This document shows positions 18,078-28,074 of a stretch of DNA of 64,000 nucleotides, one piece after another. Position numbers and translations under genes: made by a program. Below the pieces are notes generated by a model. That model worked only from the letters and a program-made list of their open reading frames with translations, was not told where the DNA came from and ran no database searches. This stretch comes from Sipunculus nudus (lineage: Eukaryota > Annelida > Sipuncula > Golfingiida > Sipunculidae), in the NCBI GenBank assembly GCA_026874595.1, contig JAPPUL010000082.1:930001-994000 (forward strand), given 5' to 3'. Within the stretch, counting starts at the first letter, position 1. The number at the start of each line of letters is the position of its first letter.

Positions 18078-19859
18078 ATGATAATAGAAGATGTAAAGAA
18101 ACTAGTTCAAATACTAAGCTACTTAAAACCCTACAAGCTGCGGCTTTTAGGAGGGCTTTTTATATTATTCCTAACAGCGAGCCTGGAATTAATAAACCCA
18201 AAGTTATTCCGGGAGATAGTAAACGAGATAAACGACGGTCTTACAAGTATGGATAATATATACTACTATCTTATACTAGTAGTAGCGATTGTTTTAATGA
18301 AGAGTATTTTAATCTTCTTCTCAAGATATATATTAATAAGCATATCAAGGCGGGTTGAATATGATATAAGGAATAAATTGTTTCGCCATATGCTGACGCT
18401 GCCGTCCAATTTTTTTGATAAGAACAAGACGGGAGATATAATATCACGCCTTACCTCTGATATAGAACATGTTAGGATGATATATGGACCTGGGATAATG
18501 TATACATTTAACATGTTCTTCATCTTGAGCTTAGCATTTGGTTCAATGTATGTAATAGATGAAATGCTTAGTATATATGTTATTTTGCCTCTTTTAGGGC
18601 TTGCGTATATAATATGGTTTATAGGGAGAAAATATTATGATAGGTCATTGAAGGTGCAAGAAGAGCTTGCAAGGATGAGTAGTTTTGTTAATGAGACACT
18701 TGAGGGGATACGAGTAATAAAGTCTTTCGTGCGTGAGGAGCTTGTGCAAAAGTCGTTTCGAAAGATAAATAAAGAGTTTATAAAGAAGAACATGCTGCTT
18801 GCACGTCGTAGTGGAGTATTTAGGCCGACATTATATTTCATAGCAGGCTCAACGTCGATAGTAGTACTTTTGGTAGGAGGACTTAAGGTAAGCCAAGGAG
18901 CCTTCACACTTGGCCAGTTAGTTGAATTTTTAAAATACGTGGAGGTTTTATCTATACCAATAATGGCATTTGGTTGGGTTACCTCGTTATTCCAAAGGGG
19001 TTTTGCCTCGTATGATAGGCTTAATAGTTTCTTAAGTGAAGAATCTCAAACAAGTGATATAAAGGGTGATACGGGTTTTGGCAGCAGTTTATATGTAGGG
19101 TATGGTAAAGGTGGTGGTGTTGATATTCGGGTATCTGGCTTGAGTTTTAAGTATCCTAATACAAATCATATGGTTCTTGATGATATAAGTTTTAATATTA
19201 GTGCAGGAGAGAAGGTAGCGATAATAGGGCCAACGGGTTGTGGCAAGACGACATTAATATCTTTATTTCCGAGGATATACGAACCAAGTGGGGGGCAAAT
19301 ACTTATAAACGGCAAAGATGCTAAAGAATATACATTACAAGAGCTAAGATCATTCTTTGGCTACGTGCCACAAAATAACTTTATCTTTCCCTATACAGTA
19401 AAAGAGAATATAAGCTTTGGAAACAGTTTAAGTGATGAGCAGATGATAAAGTTTTCTAAGATATCGTGTTTACATGAGGAGGTTCTTAACTTTGCAAATG
19501 GCTATGATGAGTATATAGGGGAGAGGGGGGTAACGCTTTCTGGGGGACAAAAACAAAGGCTTGGGATAGCCAGAGCCCTTGGGCTTGAGCCGAAGGTATT
19601 GTTATTCGACGATAGTTTTTCTGCAATAGACGCAAGTACAGAAAACAAGATACTCGAAAGTCTTTTTAAAGAGTATGCAAATAGATCGATTATAATAGTA
19701 GCGCATAGGATATCGACTGTAAAAAACGTAGATAAGATAATAATAATGAACAATGGAAAGATAGTAGGACAAGGCAGTCCAAAAGAGCTTCTTAAGACAA
19801 AGAATTACTATTCAAACATAGTGGAGGAGGAGAGACTGGTAAAGGAATACGGGATATAG
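18078..19859 (+). CDS. ABC exporter half-transporter (six-helix permease fused to ATPase), degenerate-site type
   Basis: This is a type IV (MsbA-like) ABC exporter subunit of 593 residues. Residues 1-310 form the six-helix membrane domain, with the usual KTGDIISRLTSDIE coupling region. The ATPase has Walker A GPTGCGKTTL, the Q-loop, signature LSGGQKQRL and an H-loop His in VAHRIS. In Walker B (VLLFDDSFSAID) the catalytic Glu is replaced by Asp, as in the non-hydrolytic subunit of heterodimeric exporters such as TM287/288 or BmrCD. A partner subunit would be expected but is not in this window; cysS follows after 30 bp. The substrate is unknown. Confidence 0.88.
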   Translation: MIIEDVKKLVQILSYLKPYKLRLLGGLFILFLTASLELINPKLFREIVNEINDGLTSMDNIYYYLILVVAIVLMKSILIFFSRYILISISRRVEYDIRNKLFRHMLTLPSNFFDKNKTGDIISRLTSDIEHVRMIYGPGIMYTFNMFFILSLAFGSMYVIDEMLSIYVILPLLGLAYIIWFIGRKYYDRSLKVQEELARMSSFVNETLEGIRVIKSFVREELVQKSFRKINKEFIKKNMLLARRSGVFRPTLYFIAGSTSIVVLLVGGLKVSQGAFTLGQLVEFLKYVEVLSIPIMAFGWVTSLFQRGFASYDRLNSFLSEESQTSDIKGDTGFGSSLYVGYGKGGGVDIRVSGLSFKYPNTNHMVLDDISFNISAGEKVAIIGPTGCGKTTLISLFPRIYEPSGGQILINGKDAKEYTLQELRSFFGYVPQNNFIFPYTVKENISFGNSLSDEQMIKFSKISCLHEEVLNFANGYDEYIGERGVTLSGGQKQRLGIARALGLEPKVLLFDDSFSAIDASTENKILESLFKEYANRSIIIVAHRISTVKNVDKIIIMNNGKIVGQGSPKELLKTKNYYSNIVEEERLVKEYGI

Positions 19860-19889
19860 GTATAAAAGGATATTAGGTATAAATAAAAG

Positions 19890-21299
19890 ATGGCATTAAG
19901 GTTTTATAATACGCTAAAGCGAGAGAAAGAACTATTTAAACCGCTTAGGGAAGGGAAGGTATCGTTATACACATGCGGGCCGACGGTGTATAACTATGTA
20001 CATCTTGGGAATTTAAGGACTTTTCTATTTGAGGATGTGCTTGTAAGATACTTAAGATATAAGGGATATGAGGTTAGGCAGGTAATGAATATAACGGATG
20101 TGGATGACAAAACGATTAAAGGTAGTAAGGAGTCGGGGTTATCGCTTTTTGAGTATACTAAAAGATATAAGGAAGCCTTTCACGAAGATTTAAAGACGCT
20201 TAAAATAAGTCCTGCAAGTGTTTATCCGTGTGCAACGGATCATATAGAAGAGATGGTGGAATTGATAGAGGGGCTTATGAAAAAGGGGCTTGCATATAGG
20301 GCAGAAGATGGGTCTATATATTTTGGAATAGATAGATACGAAGGTTATGGTAAGTTGTCGTGGTTATCGGATAGGACTTTGAAGGGTGGGGCAAGTGGTC
20401 GTATAACGGAGGATGAGTATGATAAGGACAGCGTGCATGATTTTGTATTGTGGAAGGGCTATAGTGAAGAGGATGGGGATGTTTTTTGGGAGACACGGAT
20501 AGGGAAGGGCAGACCTGGCTGGCATACCGAATGTAGTGCAATGAGCATGAAATATTTAGGAAAACACTTTGACATACATACAGGTGGAGTAGATAATATA
20601 TTTCCGCATCATGAAAATGAGCTTGCCCAAAGTGTTGGGTGTACAGGCGGGGATTTTGTTAATTACTGGTTACATTCTGAGTTTCTGAATATAAAGGGAG
20701 AAAAGAGTTCAAAGAGCTTGGGAAATGTTTTATATTTGCGTGATTTGCTATCTAAAGGTTATAGTAAAGAAAGCATACGCCTTAGTTTAATATCATCACA
20801 TTACAGGTCAAAGATAAACTATAGTGAAGAGCTAATAAAGCAAGCGAGTAGAAACATATCGACGATTAATAGGTTTATAGAAAGCTGTTATCAGATTGAA
20901 GGAGAAAAGCCATATAGCAAAGAGCTTGATAAAGTTTTGAAAGATAAGATATCTAAGTTTGAGGGGGCCTTAGATGATGATTTAAATATGTCTTTAGGGC
21001 TTGCAAGTATTTTTGAACTTATACGAGAGATAAATCCGATTATGTCTACTTTGGGAGTAGGTGATGGCAAGCGACTAATTAGCTTTTTGGAGAGTGTTAA
21101 TAGTATTTTTTCGGTATTTAGATTTGATAATGCGGGGCTTGATGATAAGATAGAAAAGCTTATAAAGGAGCGAGATGAAAGTAGAGCTAAAAAGGACTAT
21201 GCTCATGCAGATGCGCTAAGAAAGGAGCTTTATGATATGGGGATAATAATAAAAGACAATCCTGAAGGAGTTGTGTGGCACAGGCTAGAAAAGAGCTAA
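19890..21299 (+). CDS. cysS: Cysteinyl-tRNA synthetase
   Basis: This is a class I aminoacyl-tRNA synthetase that charges tRNA-Cys. Zinc-site and active-site segments are visible: [18 protein letters not shown] holds the first zinc Cys and the HIGH-like HLGN, then [21 protein letters not shown] and the KMSKS-like KSSKSLGN. At 469 residues it is full length, including the anticodon-binding helices. The stop codon lies in a 16-bp perfect tandem duplication (21286-21317). It converges on the SPOR-domain gene. Confidence 0.97.
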   Translation: MALRFYNTLKREKELFKPLREGKVSLYTCGPTVYNYVHLGNLRTFLFEDVLVRYLRYKGYEVRQVMNITDVDDKTIKGSKESGLSLFEYTKRYKEAFHEDLKTLKISPASVYPCATDHIEEMVELIEGLMKKGLAYRAEDGSIYFGIDRYEGYGKLSWLSDRTLKGGASGRITEDEYDKDSVHDFVLWKGYSEEDGDVFWETRIGKGRPGWHTECSAMSMKYLGKHFDIHTGGVDNIFPHHENELAQSVGCTGGDFVNYWLHSEFLNIKGEKSSKSLGNVLYLRDLLSKGYSKESIRLSLISSHYRSKINYSEELIKQASRNISTINRFIESCYQIEGEKPYSKELDKVLKDKISKFEGALDDDLNMSLGLASIFELIREINPIMSTLGVGDGKRLISFLESVNSIFSVFRFDNAGLDDKIEKLIKERDESRAKKDYAHADALRKELYDMGIIIKDNPEGVVWHRLEKS

Positions 21300-21346
21300 T
21301 ATAGAAAAGAGCTAATATAGTAAAACAAAGTATTTTAGTTTTTTTT

Positions 21347-22075
21347 TTAGCTTTTTAATATAAAGCTATCATTCTTAAAAAACCCTTGTTTTGATACTTT
21401 AGCTTTGGCTTTTTGTGCGGCTTGCAATGATTTGAACTTACCTATGCGCAGGATATACATATATTGGCCGGCGTTATCCTTTTTAACCACAACATGGGCT
21501 TTACTCTTCCATTTAGCGTATAATTTATTTTTATAGAAAAGAGCATTCTTTTTGCTTCTATACGCTGCAAGTTGTATAGAGTATTTGTTAGCTTTTCTAA
21601 GAAGTTGTTTCTTAGTATTTCTTGTGCTTTTACTAGATACTTTTTTAGACTTTGCTCCCGCTCTTATTTTTTTTGAAGACAAACTGCTTTTGTGGTTTTT
21701 GCTATTCTTAGCAGTAGTAGTATCTTTTTTGTTTTCAAAGAACGCTTTAGTAACTGCTTTGACCTCATTGATATTAGAAAATGCTTCAATCTCTTTTTTA
21801 CTCATGCCTACATCGTTACTCATACCTGCTTCTTCTGCTAAAACCTTTTCTTTTGAAAAACTCTCTTCTGATAAAACCCTTTCTTTAAGCCCTGTATAAC
21901 TGCTTGCTATATTGTTTCCTAAGTAATAGCCAACAAGAAAAGATATTCCTATAACAAATAATCCACTTGTAATTAGCCATAAAACCCGTGCTGTATCCAG
22001 ATATAATACATACATATTAGAATCCGACTGCGTCTTCCCAGATATATTCATACTATTTTGCCTATCTTCCCTCAT
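21347..22075 (-). CDS. SPOR-domain membrane protein
   Basis: A short cytoplasmic N-terminus is followed by one membrane helix (LWLITSGLFVIGISFLVGYYLG), a basic Lys/Ser-rich periplasmic linker and a C-terminal SPOR domain (from YSIQLAAYRSKKNALFYKNKL to the end). SPOR domains bind denuded glycan strands at the division septum, so a role in cell division or wall remodelling is likely. I use the ATG at 22073-22075, which has GGAG eight bases upstream; the ATG at 22081 lies too close to that element. It is the last gene of the polA-coaE operon. Confidence 0.85.
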   Translation of the reverse strand: MREDRQNSMNISGKTQSDSNMYVLYLDTARVLWLITSGLFVIGISFLVGYYLGNNIASSYTGLKERVLSEESFSKEKVLAEEAGMSNDVGMSKKEIEAFSNINEVKAVTKAFFENKKDTTTAKNSKNHKSSLSSKKIRAGAKSKKVSSKSTRNTKKQLLRKANKYSIQLAAYRSKKNALFYKNKLYAKWKSKAHVVVKKDNAGQYMYILRIGKFKSLQAAQKAKAKVSKQGFFKNDSFILKS

Positions 22076-22101
22076 AAACATATCTCCATATGGTTTAGAT
22101 A

Positions 22102-22695
22102 TTACTTTATATTGTATTTTAATTCATTCAAATGTAAAATAAGCCTTTTTGTGATATTATAAAGTCCTGCATGATTGCTATTATTCTTTATTGTAAAGTC
22201 GACAACCCTAAGGCGCTTCTTCAATGACAACTGACTTTTTAGTATTCTTTTTATCTTAGCATCGTTAATATTATCTCTTTTTCTCCCACGTTCTATTATA
22301 GCCTCTTTTGGGGACCATATAAGTATTTTGTAATTACAGATTTTATGTAAATCCATTTCTATTAGTATCGCCGCGCTTAGTAATATCTTCTTTGACTTGC
22401 TCTTTTTAATACTCTCATAAACATACTCTCGCATTAAAGGATGCACTATGCTTTCTAACTTTATAAGCTCTTTCTTGTCTGCAAAGACTATTTCTCCTAA
22501 TGCCTTTCTATCTATAACTCCATTATTTAGTATCTTAGCTCCAAAATGCTTTACTACTCTAGCTTGTTGCGCCTCCAATGCCTTATGCCCAAGCTTATCT
22601 ACCTCTATTACATAATATCCACTCTCCTTGAATATATCACTCACTGTCGTTTTACCACTGCAATAACTTCCCGTAAGTCCTATAACTTTTCTCAT
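22102..22695 (-). CDS. coaE: Dephospho-CoA kinase
   Basis: CoaE phosphorylates dephospho-CoA in the final step of coenzyme A synthesis. The P-loop is IGLTGSYCSGKTTV at the N-terminus, where the usual G-I/G-S-G-K loop has a Tyr-Cys variation. The substrate-binding VDKLGHKAL and the LID segment follow. Length is 197 residues. It lies 22 bp after polA and 20 bp before the SPOR-domain gene, all on the minus strand; polA-coaE adjacency is common in bacteria. Confidence 0.94.
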   Translation of the reverse strand: MRKVIGLTGSYCSGKTTVSDIFKESGYYVIEVDKLGHKALEAQQARVVKHFGAKILNNGVIDRKALGEIVFADKKELIKLESIVHPLMREYVYESIKKSKSKKILLSAAILIEMDLHKICNYKILIWSPKEAIIERGRKRDNINDAKIKRILKSQLSLKKRLRVVDFTIKNNSNHAGLYNITKRLILHLNELKYNIK

Positions 22696-22717
22696 CTTCC
22701 CTCTTTAACCGTTTTAA

Positions 22718-25570
22718 CTAACTGTTTGCCTCATACCAATTCCTTCCCTTCCCTATCCGTACCGTAAGTGGGACCTTAAGTTTGCAAACTCCTTCCATAC
22801 AACGCCTTACAAGCTCCTCCATTTCCAAAACCTCACCTTCCAATACCTCAAATACAAGCTCATCGTGTACCTGGATTAGCATCTTGCTCCTTAAACCCTT
22901 CTTGCCCATCTCTTCCCATATCCTTAGCATCGCTATCTTTATTATATCCGCACTCGTTGCCTGAATCGGTGTGTTTATGGCAACTCGCTCCCCAAAACTT
23001 TTATCTACTCCATTTCCCGACCTTAACGAAGGCAGCTTTCTTACGCGATTAAATAAACTCTTTACATACCCTTCCTTATATGCAAGCTCTATTTGCTCTT
23101 CCATAAAGCGCTTTATCCCTCTGTACTCCTTGAAATACTCTTCTATGAACTCTTTTGCCTTTTTAAATTCTATCTTTAGAGCCTCAGCAAGACGTCTTGC
23201 TCCCATTCCGTAGATTATTGAGAAGTTTATTGTTTTGGCTATTTGACGTTCTTCTTTACTAATTTCACCTTCTTTCTTCTTGAATATTACTTTTGCTGTT
23301 TGTGTGTGGATGTCTTTATCCTTTTTATAGGCATCTATTAGCTTTTCATCTTCTGAGTAGTGTGCGAGTATTCTAAGTTCTATTTGAGAGTAGTCCGCGC
23401 TTAGTAATATGTGATTCTCTTTGGCTATGAAACCTTGTTTTACATTATCTCCTATTTTACCTTTTGTTGGGATGTTTTGTATGTTTGGATTGCTTGAGGA
23501 CAGCCGGCCTGTTTGAGTTACTGTTTGATTAAAGGTTGTGTGTATTCTGCCGGTCTTTGCATTTACTGCTTTTGGCAGGGGGTCAAGATAATTTTGTATT
23601 ACTTTTGTTAGCTTTCTGTATTCTAGAAGGTATTTGGCGATTATATGTTTACTTTCTAATTTCTCAAGTACGCTTGTGTTTGTTGAGTATGAGCTTTTTG
23701 TTTTCTTTAAGGGTTTTATCTTTAGCTTTTCAAAAAGTATTGCACTTAGCTTTTTAGGGGAGTTTATATTAAATACTTCTCCTGCTTCCTTGTAAATGGC
23801 TTCTTTTAGCTCCTCAAGGCGCTCTCCATAAATATTTGATAGCTTTGTAAATTGTTTAGTGTCTATTAATACTCCCGCAAGCTCCATATCCCCAAGCACA
23901 TCTATTAAACCTAATTCTACACTGTAGTAAAGCTCTCTCATCAGACTTTCGTCTATTTGTAACTTTAATTCTTTATAAGCTAGTAAATTTATATATGCTC
24001 GCTCAACTGCACTTTCTATTCTAGAACTTATTTCAATATTATTAACTTCGTTATTAACTTCTTTAGAAGCATTAGCAAAATTAAAGAAACCTTGTTCTAA
24101 GCCTACTTTTGATACATTCGAACCTTTATCACCTTCCGATATGTTCTTTTCTGATATGTTTTTGGCTTCAAGCTTATAATTCCCTAAAAGACTCTCTCCA
24201 ACTTTTAATAAACTTTGCTCTTGCTCCTGAGGATTTAACATGTACCACGCAAGCATTGTGTCAAAATGTATGCCATTAAGACTTATTCCGTAGCTGCTAA
24301 GCACTACCTTTTGATATTTTAAATTATGTCCTATCTTCTTTATATCTTTATCCTCAAGGATTTCTTTTATTGCGATATATTTCTCATTATCTTCTTTTCT
24401 TTCATTATCTTCTTTTCTCGCCTGTCCCGCCATTAAAGCTTTATAGGAAAAGTTTATATAGTAACATCTTGCCTGCTCAAGACACAAATATATTCTAGTT
24501 ATATTTGCATCCATCCCGTAATCTGAATCTGTTTCAAGTAATATTACAAGTTTTTTAGACTTTATAAGTTCATCCTTTAGGGCTTTAATATCCTTGGCAC
24601 TTTCTAAACTTTTGTAAAAAACGTTCTCTTTTTGGGGAGCTTTTTTTTGGGTATCTTTTTTTGGGGGAGCTTTTTTTAATAAACTGTCTTTGAGTAGACT
24701 ATTAAGCTCATATTCATTTAATATCGAAAAGGCTGCCTCTATATTTAGTTCTTCTCGTTTAAACTTCTTTATATCTCCTTCTATATCTAAATCTGTTTTA
24801 ATAGTACAAAGTTCTTTACTTATTTTTGCTTGGTTTTGACCTTTACTTAGTTTAGTCTTTATATTATCTTCAAGGCTTTCTAAGTTATTGTATATAGCAT
24901 CTAAGGTGATAAAGCGATTTAATAGTTTTGATGCGTTTTTAGGACCAATACCTTTTACTCCAGGTATATTGTCAGAGCTATCGCCCATTAAGGATAAGAG
25001 GTCTACTATCTGTTCGGGATAAACATCCCATTTTGACTTGACCTTTTCTTTATTGTAATGAGTAAACTCGCTTGTTCCTCGTTTTGGACTTAGAACATAT
25101 ACATTATTCTTTACAAGTTGGAGCATGTCTTTATCGGATGTGCAGATGTATATGTTTATATCTGCACGCTCCCCAAACTTACTACATAAGGTCCCAATTA
25201 TATCATCCGCCTCATAACCTTCCATTTCTATCGTGCAAATGTCAAGTTTCTTTATTAACGATAGGATTATTGGTATTTGCTTTTTGAGGTTGTCTGGGGG
25301 CTCTTGTCTATTTGCTTTATAATTGGGGTCTATATCATATCTGAATGTCTTTTCCTTGCTGTCAAGCGCTATTATAAAATATTTTGGCTTATGTACTTTT
25401 ATAAGCTTTAAAAGCATCCTAGTAAAGCCATATATAGCAGAACTTGGAAATCCTTTAGAAGTCATTAAACCTTGCTTTTCAAGCGCATAAAAAGCACGGA
25501 ATATTAGGCCAAACCCATCTACTATTAGTAAGGTATCTTTTAAAGTATTTGTAACTTCTTTGGTAGTCAT
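22718..25570 (-). CDS. polA: DNA polymerase I, proofreading domain probably inactive
   Basis: PolA fills gaps and removes RNA primers. Residues 1 to about 300 are the 5'-nuclease domain (LLIVDGFGLIFRAFYAL, ALDSKEKTFR, GDSSDNIPGVKGIGPK). Residues about 320-540 have the 3'-5' exonuclease fold, but its metal-binding acids are largely missing: the E. coli DTE motif reads LLETDSD here, and the Asp after NLKY is Gln. The polymerase domain is intact, with motif A DYSQIELR, motif B RQIAKTINFSIIYG and motif C VHDELVFEV. Total length is 950 residues. It leads the polA-coaE-SPOR operon. Confidence 0.95.
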   Translation of the reverse strand: MTTKEVTNTLKDTLLIVDGFGLIFRAFYALEKQGLMTSKGFPSSAIYGFTRMLLKLIKVHKPKYFIIALDSKEKTFRYDIDPNYKANRQEPPDNLKKQIPIILSLIKKLDICTIEMEGYEADDIIGTLCSKFGERADINIYICTSDKDMLQLVKNNVYVLSPKRGTSEFTHYNKEKVKSKWDVYPEQIVDLLSLMGDSSDNIPGVKGIGPKNASKLLNRFITLDAIYNNLESLEDNIKTKLSKGQNQAKISKELCTIKTDLDIEGDIKKFKREELNIEAAFSILNEYELNSLLKDSLLKKAPPKKDTQKKAPQKENVFYKSLESAKDIKALKDELIKSKKLVILLETDSDYGMDANITRIYLCLEQARCYYINFSYKALMAGQARKEDNERKEDNEKYIAIKEILEDKDIKKIGHNLKYQKVVLSSYGISLNGIHFDTMLAWYMLNPQEQEQSLLKVGESLLGNYKLEAKNISEKNISEGDKGSNVSKVGLEQGFFNFANASKEVNNEVNNIEISSRIESAVERAYINLLAYKELKLQIDESLMRELYYSVELGLIDVLGDMELAGVLIDTKQFTKLSNIYGERLEELKEAIYKEAGEVFNINSPKKLSAILFEKLKIKPLKKTKSSYSTNTSVLEKLESKHIIAKYLLEYRKLTKVIQNYLDPLPKAVNAKTGRIHTTFNQTVTQTGRLSSSNPNIQNIPTKGKIGDNVKQGFIAKENHILLSADYSQIELRILAHYSEDEKLIDAYKKDKDIHTQTAKVIFKKKEGEISKEERQIAKTINFSIIYGMGARRLAEALKIEFKKAKEFIEEYFKEYRGIKRFMEEQIELAYKEGYVKSLFNRVRKLPSLRSGNGVDKSFGERVAINTPIQATSADIIKIAMLRIWEEMGKKGLRSKMLIQVHDELVFEVLEGEVLEMEELVRRCMEGVCKLKVPLTVRIGKGRNWYEANS

Positions 25571-25698
25571 TTTTATTGCCTTTATATGTCATAGTTGCTC
25601 TTTTTTAGAATCTTGATATAAGAATATTAAACTTTACAGATATTAACGTTTATTTGGCTGCTTTTATTCTGTTTAATTGTTCTTTTCTAACAGATAAT

Positions 25699-25727
25699 TT
25701 GACATGCAAAGCTCATATTGTTAATTT
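25699..25727 (+). promoter_or_regulatory. Candidate sigma-70-type promoter of the mechanosensitive channel gene
   Basis: A perfect -35 hexamer TTGACA (25699-25704) is followed 17 bases later by TAATTT (25722-25727), a moderate -10 match. It lies about 50 bp upstream of the channel start. A strong ribosome-binding site GGAGGAGG precedes the ATG at 25779. Confidence 0.4.
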
Positions 25728-25778
25728 GTATGCAACTTAATTCATAATATAACTATGTGTGGAGGAGGATAGACTATT

Positions 25779-27023
25779 ATGTTACAAATGTTTACAGACA
25801 CTTTCAAGCAAACATTAGCTATGGACTTTGCGAGTATGTCTTTACTATCAAGACTTATTATACTGATAGTAGGACTAGTTGTAAGTTGGCTTTTGTATAT
25901 TGTGTTGAAACAGATTATCTTAAAACTTGTAGCTAGGTTTTTTAAATCGACTAAAAGCAACTTTGATGATCTTTTAATAGAGTATAAAACCTTAAACAAG
26001 TTGCTTTTATTAATACCTATTGGGGTTTTAGCTTTTGTAGTACCAGCTTTGGCAAGTCCTCTTTTAGAAGAGATCTCTTATAAGATATTAGCCTCGGCGG
26101 CAACACTTGTATTTGTTATGGCTTTGCATTCTTTTTTAAAGGTGTTACTTGCAGTATATAACGAACTTGAAGTGGCTAGGACGAGGCCAATTAAAAGTTA
26201 TGTGCAGGTTGTTGTTTTAGTTATGTATGCAATTGCAATAGTTTTAATAATTGCGATACTTCTAAGCATATCGCCTGTAGCTATAGTGACAGCTCTTGGT
26301 GCGATTACAGCCGTTTTAGTATTTGTATTTAGAGATACAATTCTTGGACTTGTTGCAAGTTTTCAGATAGTATCCGGGGATATAATACATATAGGTGATT
26401 GGCTTGAGGCACCCCAGTTTGCTGCTGATGGTGAGGTTATGGATATTAGTCTGCACACGGTAAGGGTTAAAAACTTTGATAATACCATAACGAGCATACC
26501 ACCATATAAGCTTGCCTCTGATGCATTTAAGAACTGGCGAGGCATGCAAGAGTCTAAGGTGCGACGTATAAAACGTTCAATATACATAGATTTAAGAACA
26601 ATACGTTTTTGTGATGCGTCTGATATTGAAGAGATTTCTAAGGTACGTTTAATTAAGGACTATATTTCATCTAAGTCTGAGGAAATAAATGCTTATAATA
26701 AAGAGCATGACGTAAGCCCTACAGAACTTGGTTCCCGTCGCATGTCTAATATAGGGATATTTAGAGAGTATCTTAAAATATATCTCCGTCAAAATCCAAA
26801 TATAGATACAAGTAAGACACTGTTAGTAAGACAGCTTTCCCCTGGTGAACATGGGCTTCCAATAGAGATATATGTATTTGCCAATGACACTGATTGGGGG
26901 AACTATGAAGAGATACAGGCAAATATATTTGATCATGTAATGGCAATGGTTCCGGTATTTGGACTTAAGATATTCCAAAATGTATCAGGATCGGATGTTG
27001 AGAGATTTCTAGAAAGAAAGTAA
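25779..27023 (+). CDS. ybdG: MscS-superfamily mechanosensitive channel, YbdG type
   Basis: This inner-membrane channel opens on membrane tension and releases solutes on osmotic downshock. At 414 residues it matches E. coli YbdG in length and layout: four or five membrane helices in residues 20-185, the pore helix ALGAITAVLVFVFRDTILGLVASFQI, then the beta domain beginning GDIIHIGDWLE. An insertion of about 60 residues in the cytoplasmic part (RIKRSIYIDL through LRQNPNID) is typical of the YbdG branch and absent from MscS itself. The gene stands alone, with its own promoter candidate. Confidence 0.9.
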   Translation: MLQMFTDTFKQTLAMDFASMSLLSRLIILIVGLVVSWLLYIVLKQIILKLVARFFKSTKSNFDDLLIEYKTLNKLLLLIPIGVLAFVVPALASPLLEEISYKILASAATLVFVMALHSFLKVLLAVYNELEVARTRPIKSYVQVVVLVMYAIAIVLIIAILLSISPVAIVTALGAITAVLVFVFRDTILGLVASFQIVSGDIIHIGDWLEAPQFAADGEVMDISLHTVRVKNFDNTITSIPPYKLASDAFKNWRGMQESKVRRIKRSIYIDLRTIRFCDASDIEEISKVRLIKDYISSKSEEINAYNKEHDVSPTELGSRRMSNIGIFREYLKIYLRQNPNIDTSKTLLVRQLSPGEHGLPIEIYVFANDTDWGNYEEIQANIFDHVMAMVPVFGLKIFQNVSGSDVERFLERK

Positions 27024-27220
27024 AAAAGACTAACTAGAAAGAAAAAAAGAAAAAAAGACTAATTAGACAATATCAGTTATTATATAACTTTTATGCTTTT
27101 ATGTTTTATAAGTTTATAAAACAAAACAAAGTACTTTACTTTTTGAAGTCTTATTATTTTCTTAGCTTATACTAAAGCTTATGACGTAAAGACAAAGAAG
27201 ACGAATTAGAAAGTAAACGA

Positions 27221-28030
27221 ATGATAAAAGTAAATGAGACATCATATGAGTATGAGAGAGCTCAGACATTAGAATCGCTACGTAGAAAGTATAAAGCGGA
27301 TGCCGATATAGTAATCTACAATGGTTTTGCGACTGTGGAGCTTGCTGAGATAGAGATAGCAGATGGTGATGAGGTAGTATTAATAAAGCGAGGAGAGATA
27401 CCGGATGAGAGAGAACTTGAGGGCTTGATGGTATCTCGCCATACGCCGGGAGTGCATAAGAAGTTAAAGGGAGCGACAGTAGGGATAGCAGGTGTTGGTG
27501 GGCTTGGGTCTTCTGTAGCTGTTGCTCTTGCTCGGGTAGGTGTTGGGAAGTTGGTGATAGCGGATTATGATGTAGTTGAGCCGAGTAATTTAAATAGACA
27601 ACAATACTTTGTAGATCAGCTTGGGGAGGCTAAGGTTGATGCTTTGTATGCAAATTTAAAGCGTATAAATCCTTATGTAGAAGTATCAAGACACAAGATA
27701 GTGCTGACAGAAGAAAATATATATGATATATTTAAGGGAGTTAGTGTACTGGTTGAGGGTTTTGACAGGGCGGAGCTTAAGTCAATGCTAGTGAATGCGA
27801 TTTATGGAAGGGATAAGGAAGCAAAGATAGTGATGGCATCAGGGCTTGGGGGGTATGGTGATGCAAATAAGATTATGGTGCGTCGTCTTGGCAGAGGGCT
27901 TTATATAGTGGGAGATGGTAAGACGGGGGCGCGGCCTGGGATGGGACTTATGTCGCCGAGGGTAGGGGTTGCAGCTCATCATCAAGCGAACAAGGTGCTT
28001 GAGCTAATACTTGAGAGTGATAAAAGTTAA
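27221..28030 (+). CDS. thiF: ThiF: sulfur-carrier (ThiS) adenylyltransferase with an N-terminal ThiS-like domain
   Basis: ThiF adenylates the C-terminal glycine of ThiS before sulfur loading in thiazole synthesis. Residues 1-65 form a ubiquitin-like ThiS/MoaD fold (NGFATVELAEIEIADGDEVVLI) that lacks the terminal Gly-Gly. The E1-like domain starts near residue 70 with GATVGIAGVGGLGSSVAVALARVGVG, then VEPSNLNRQQYF with the Arg needed for adenylation. The zinc Cys-x-x-Cys pairs of E. coli ThiF are absent. This two-domain form is known in anaerobes and deltaproteobacteria. It is the first of four thi genes. Confidence 0.9.
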   Translation: MIKVNETSYEYERAQTLESLRRKYKADADIVIYNGFATVELAEIEIADGDEVVLIKRGEIPDERELEGLMVSRHTPGVHKKLKGATVGIAGVGGLGSSVAVALARVGVGKLVIADYDVVEPSNLNRQQYFVDQLGEAKVDALYANLKRINPYVEVSRHKIVLTEENIYDIFKGVSVLVEGFDRAELKSMLVNAIYGRDKEAKIVMASGLGGYGDANKIMVRRLGRGLYIVGDGKTGARPGMGLMSPRVGVAAHHQANKVLELILESDKS

Positions 28031-28074
28031 GAATGGGCAAAAAGGATTGCAAAAATGATTAAGGAGGAAAGAGA

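Noticed and set aside
27024-27220. TPP riboswitch expected before the thi operon
   Set aside because: I looked for the THI-box elements (CTGAGA and ACCTGA helices) and did not find them; the spacer is AT-rich without a matching fold.
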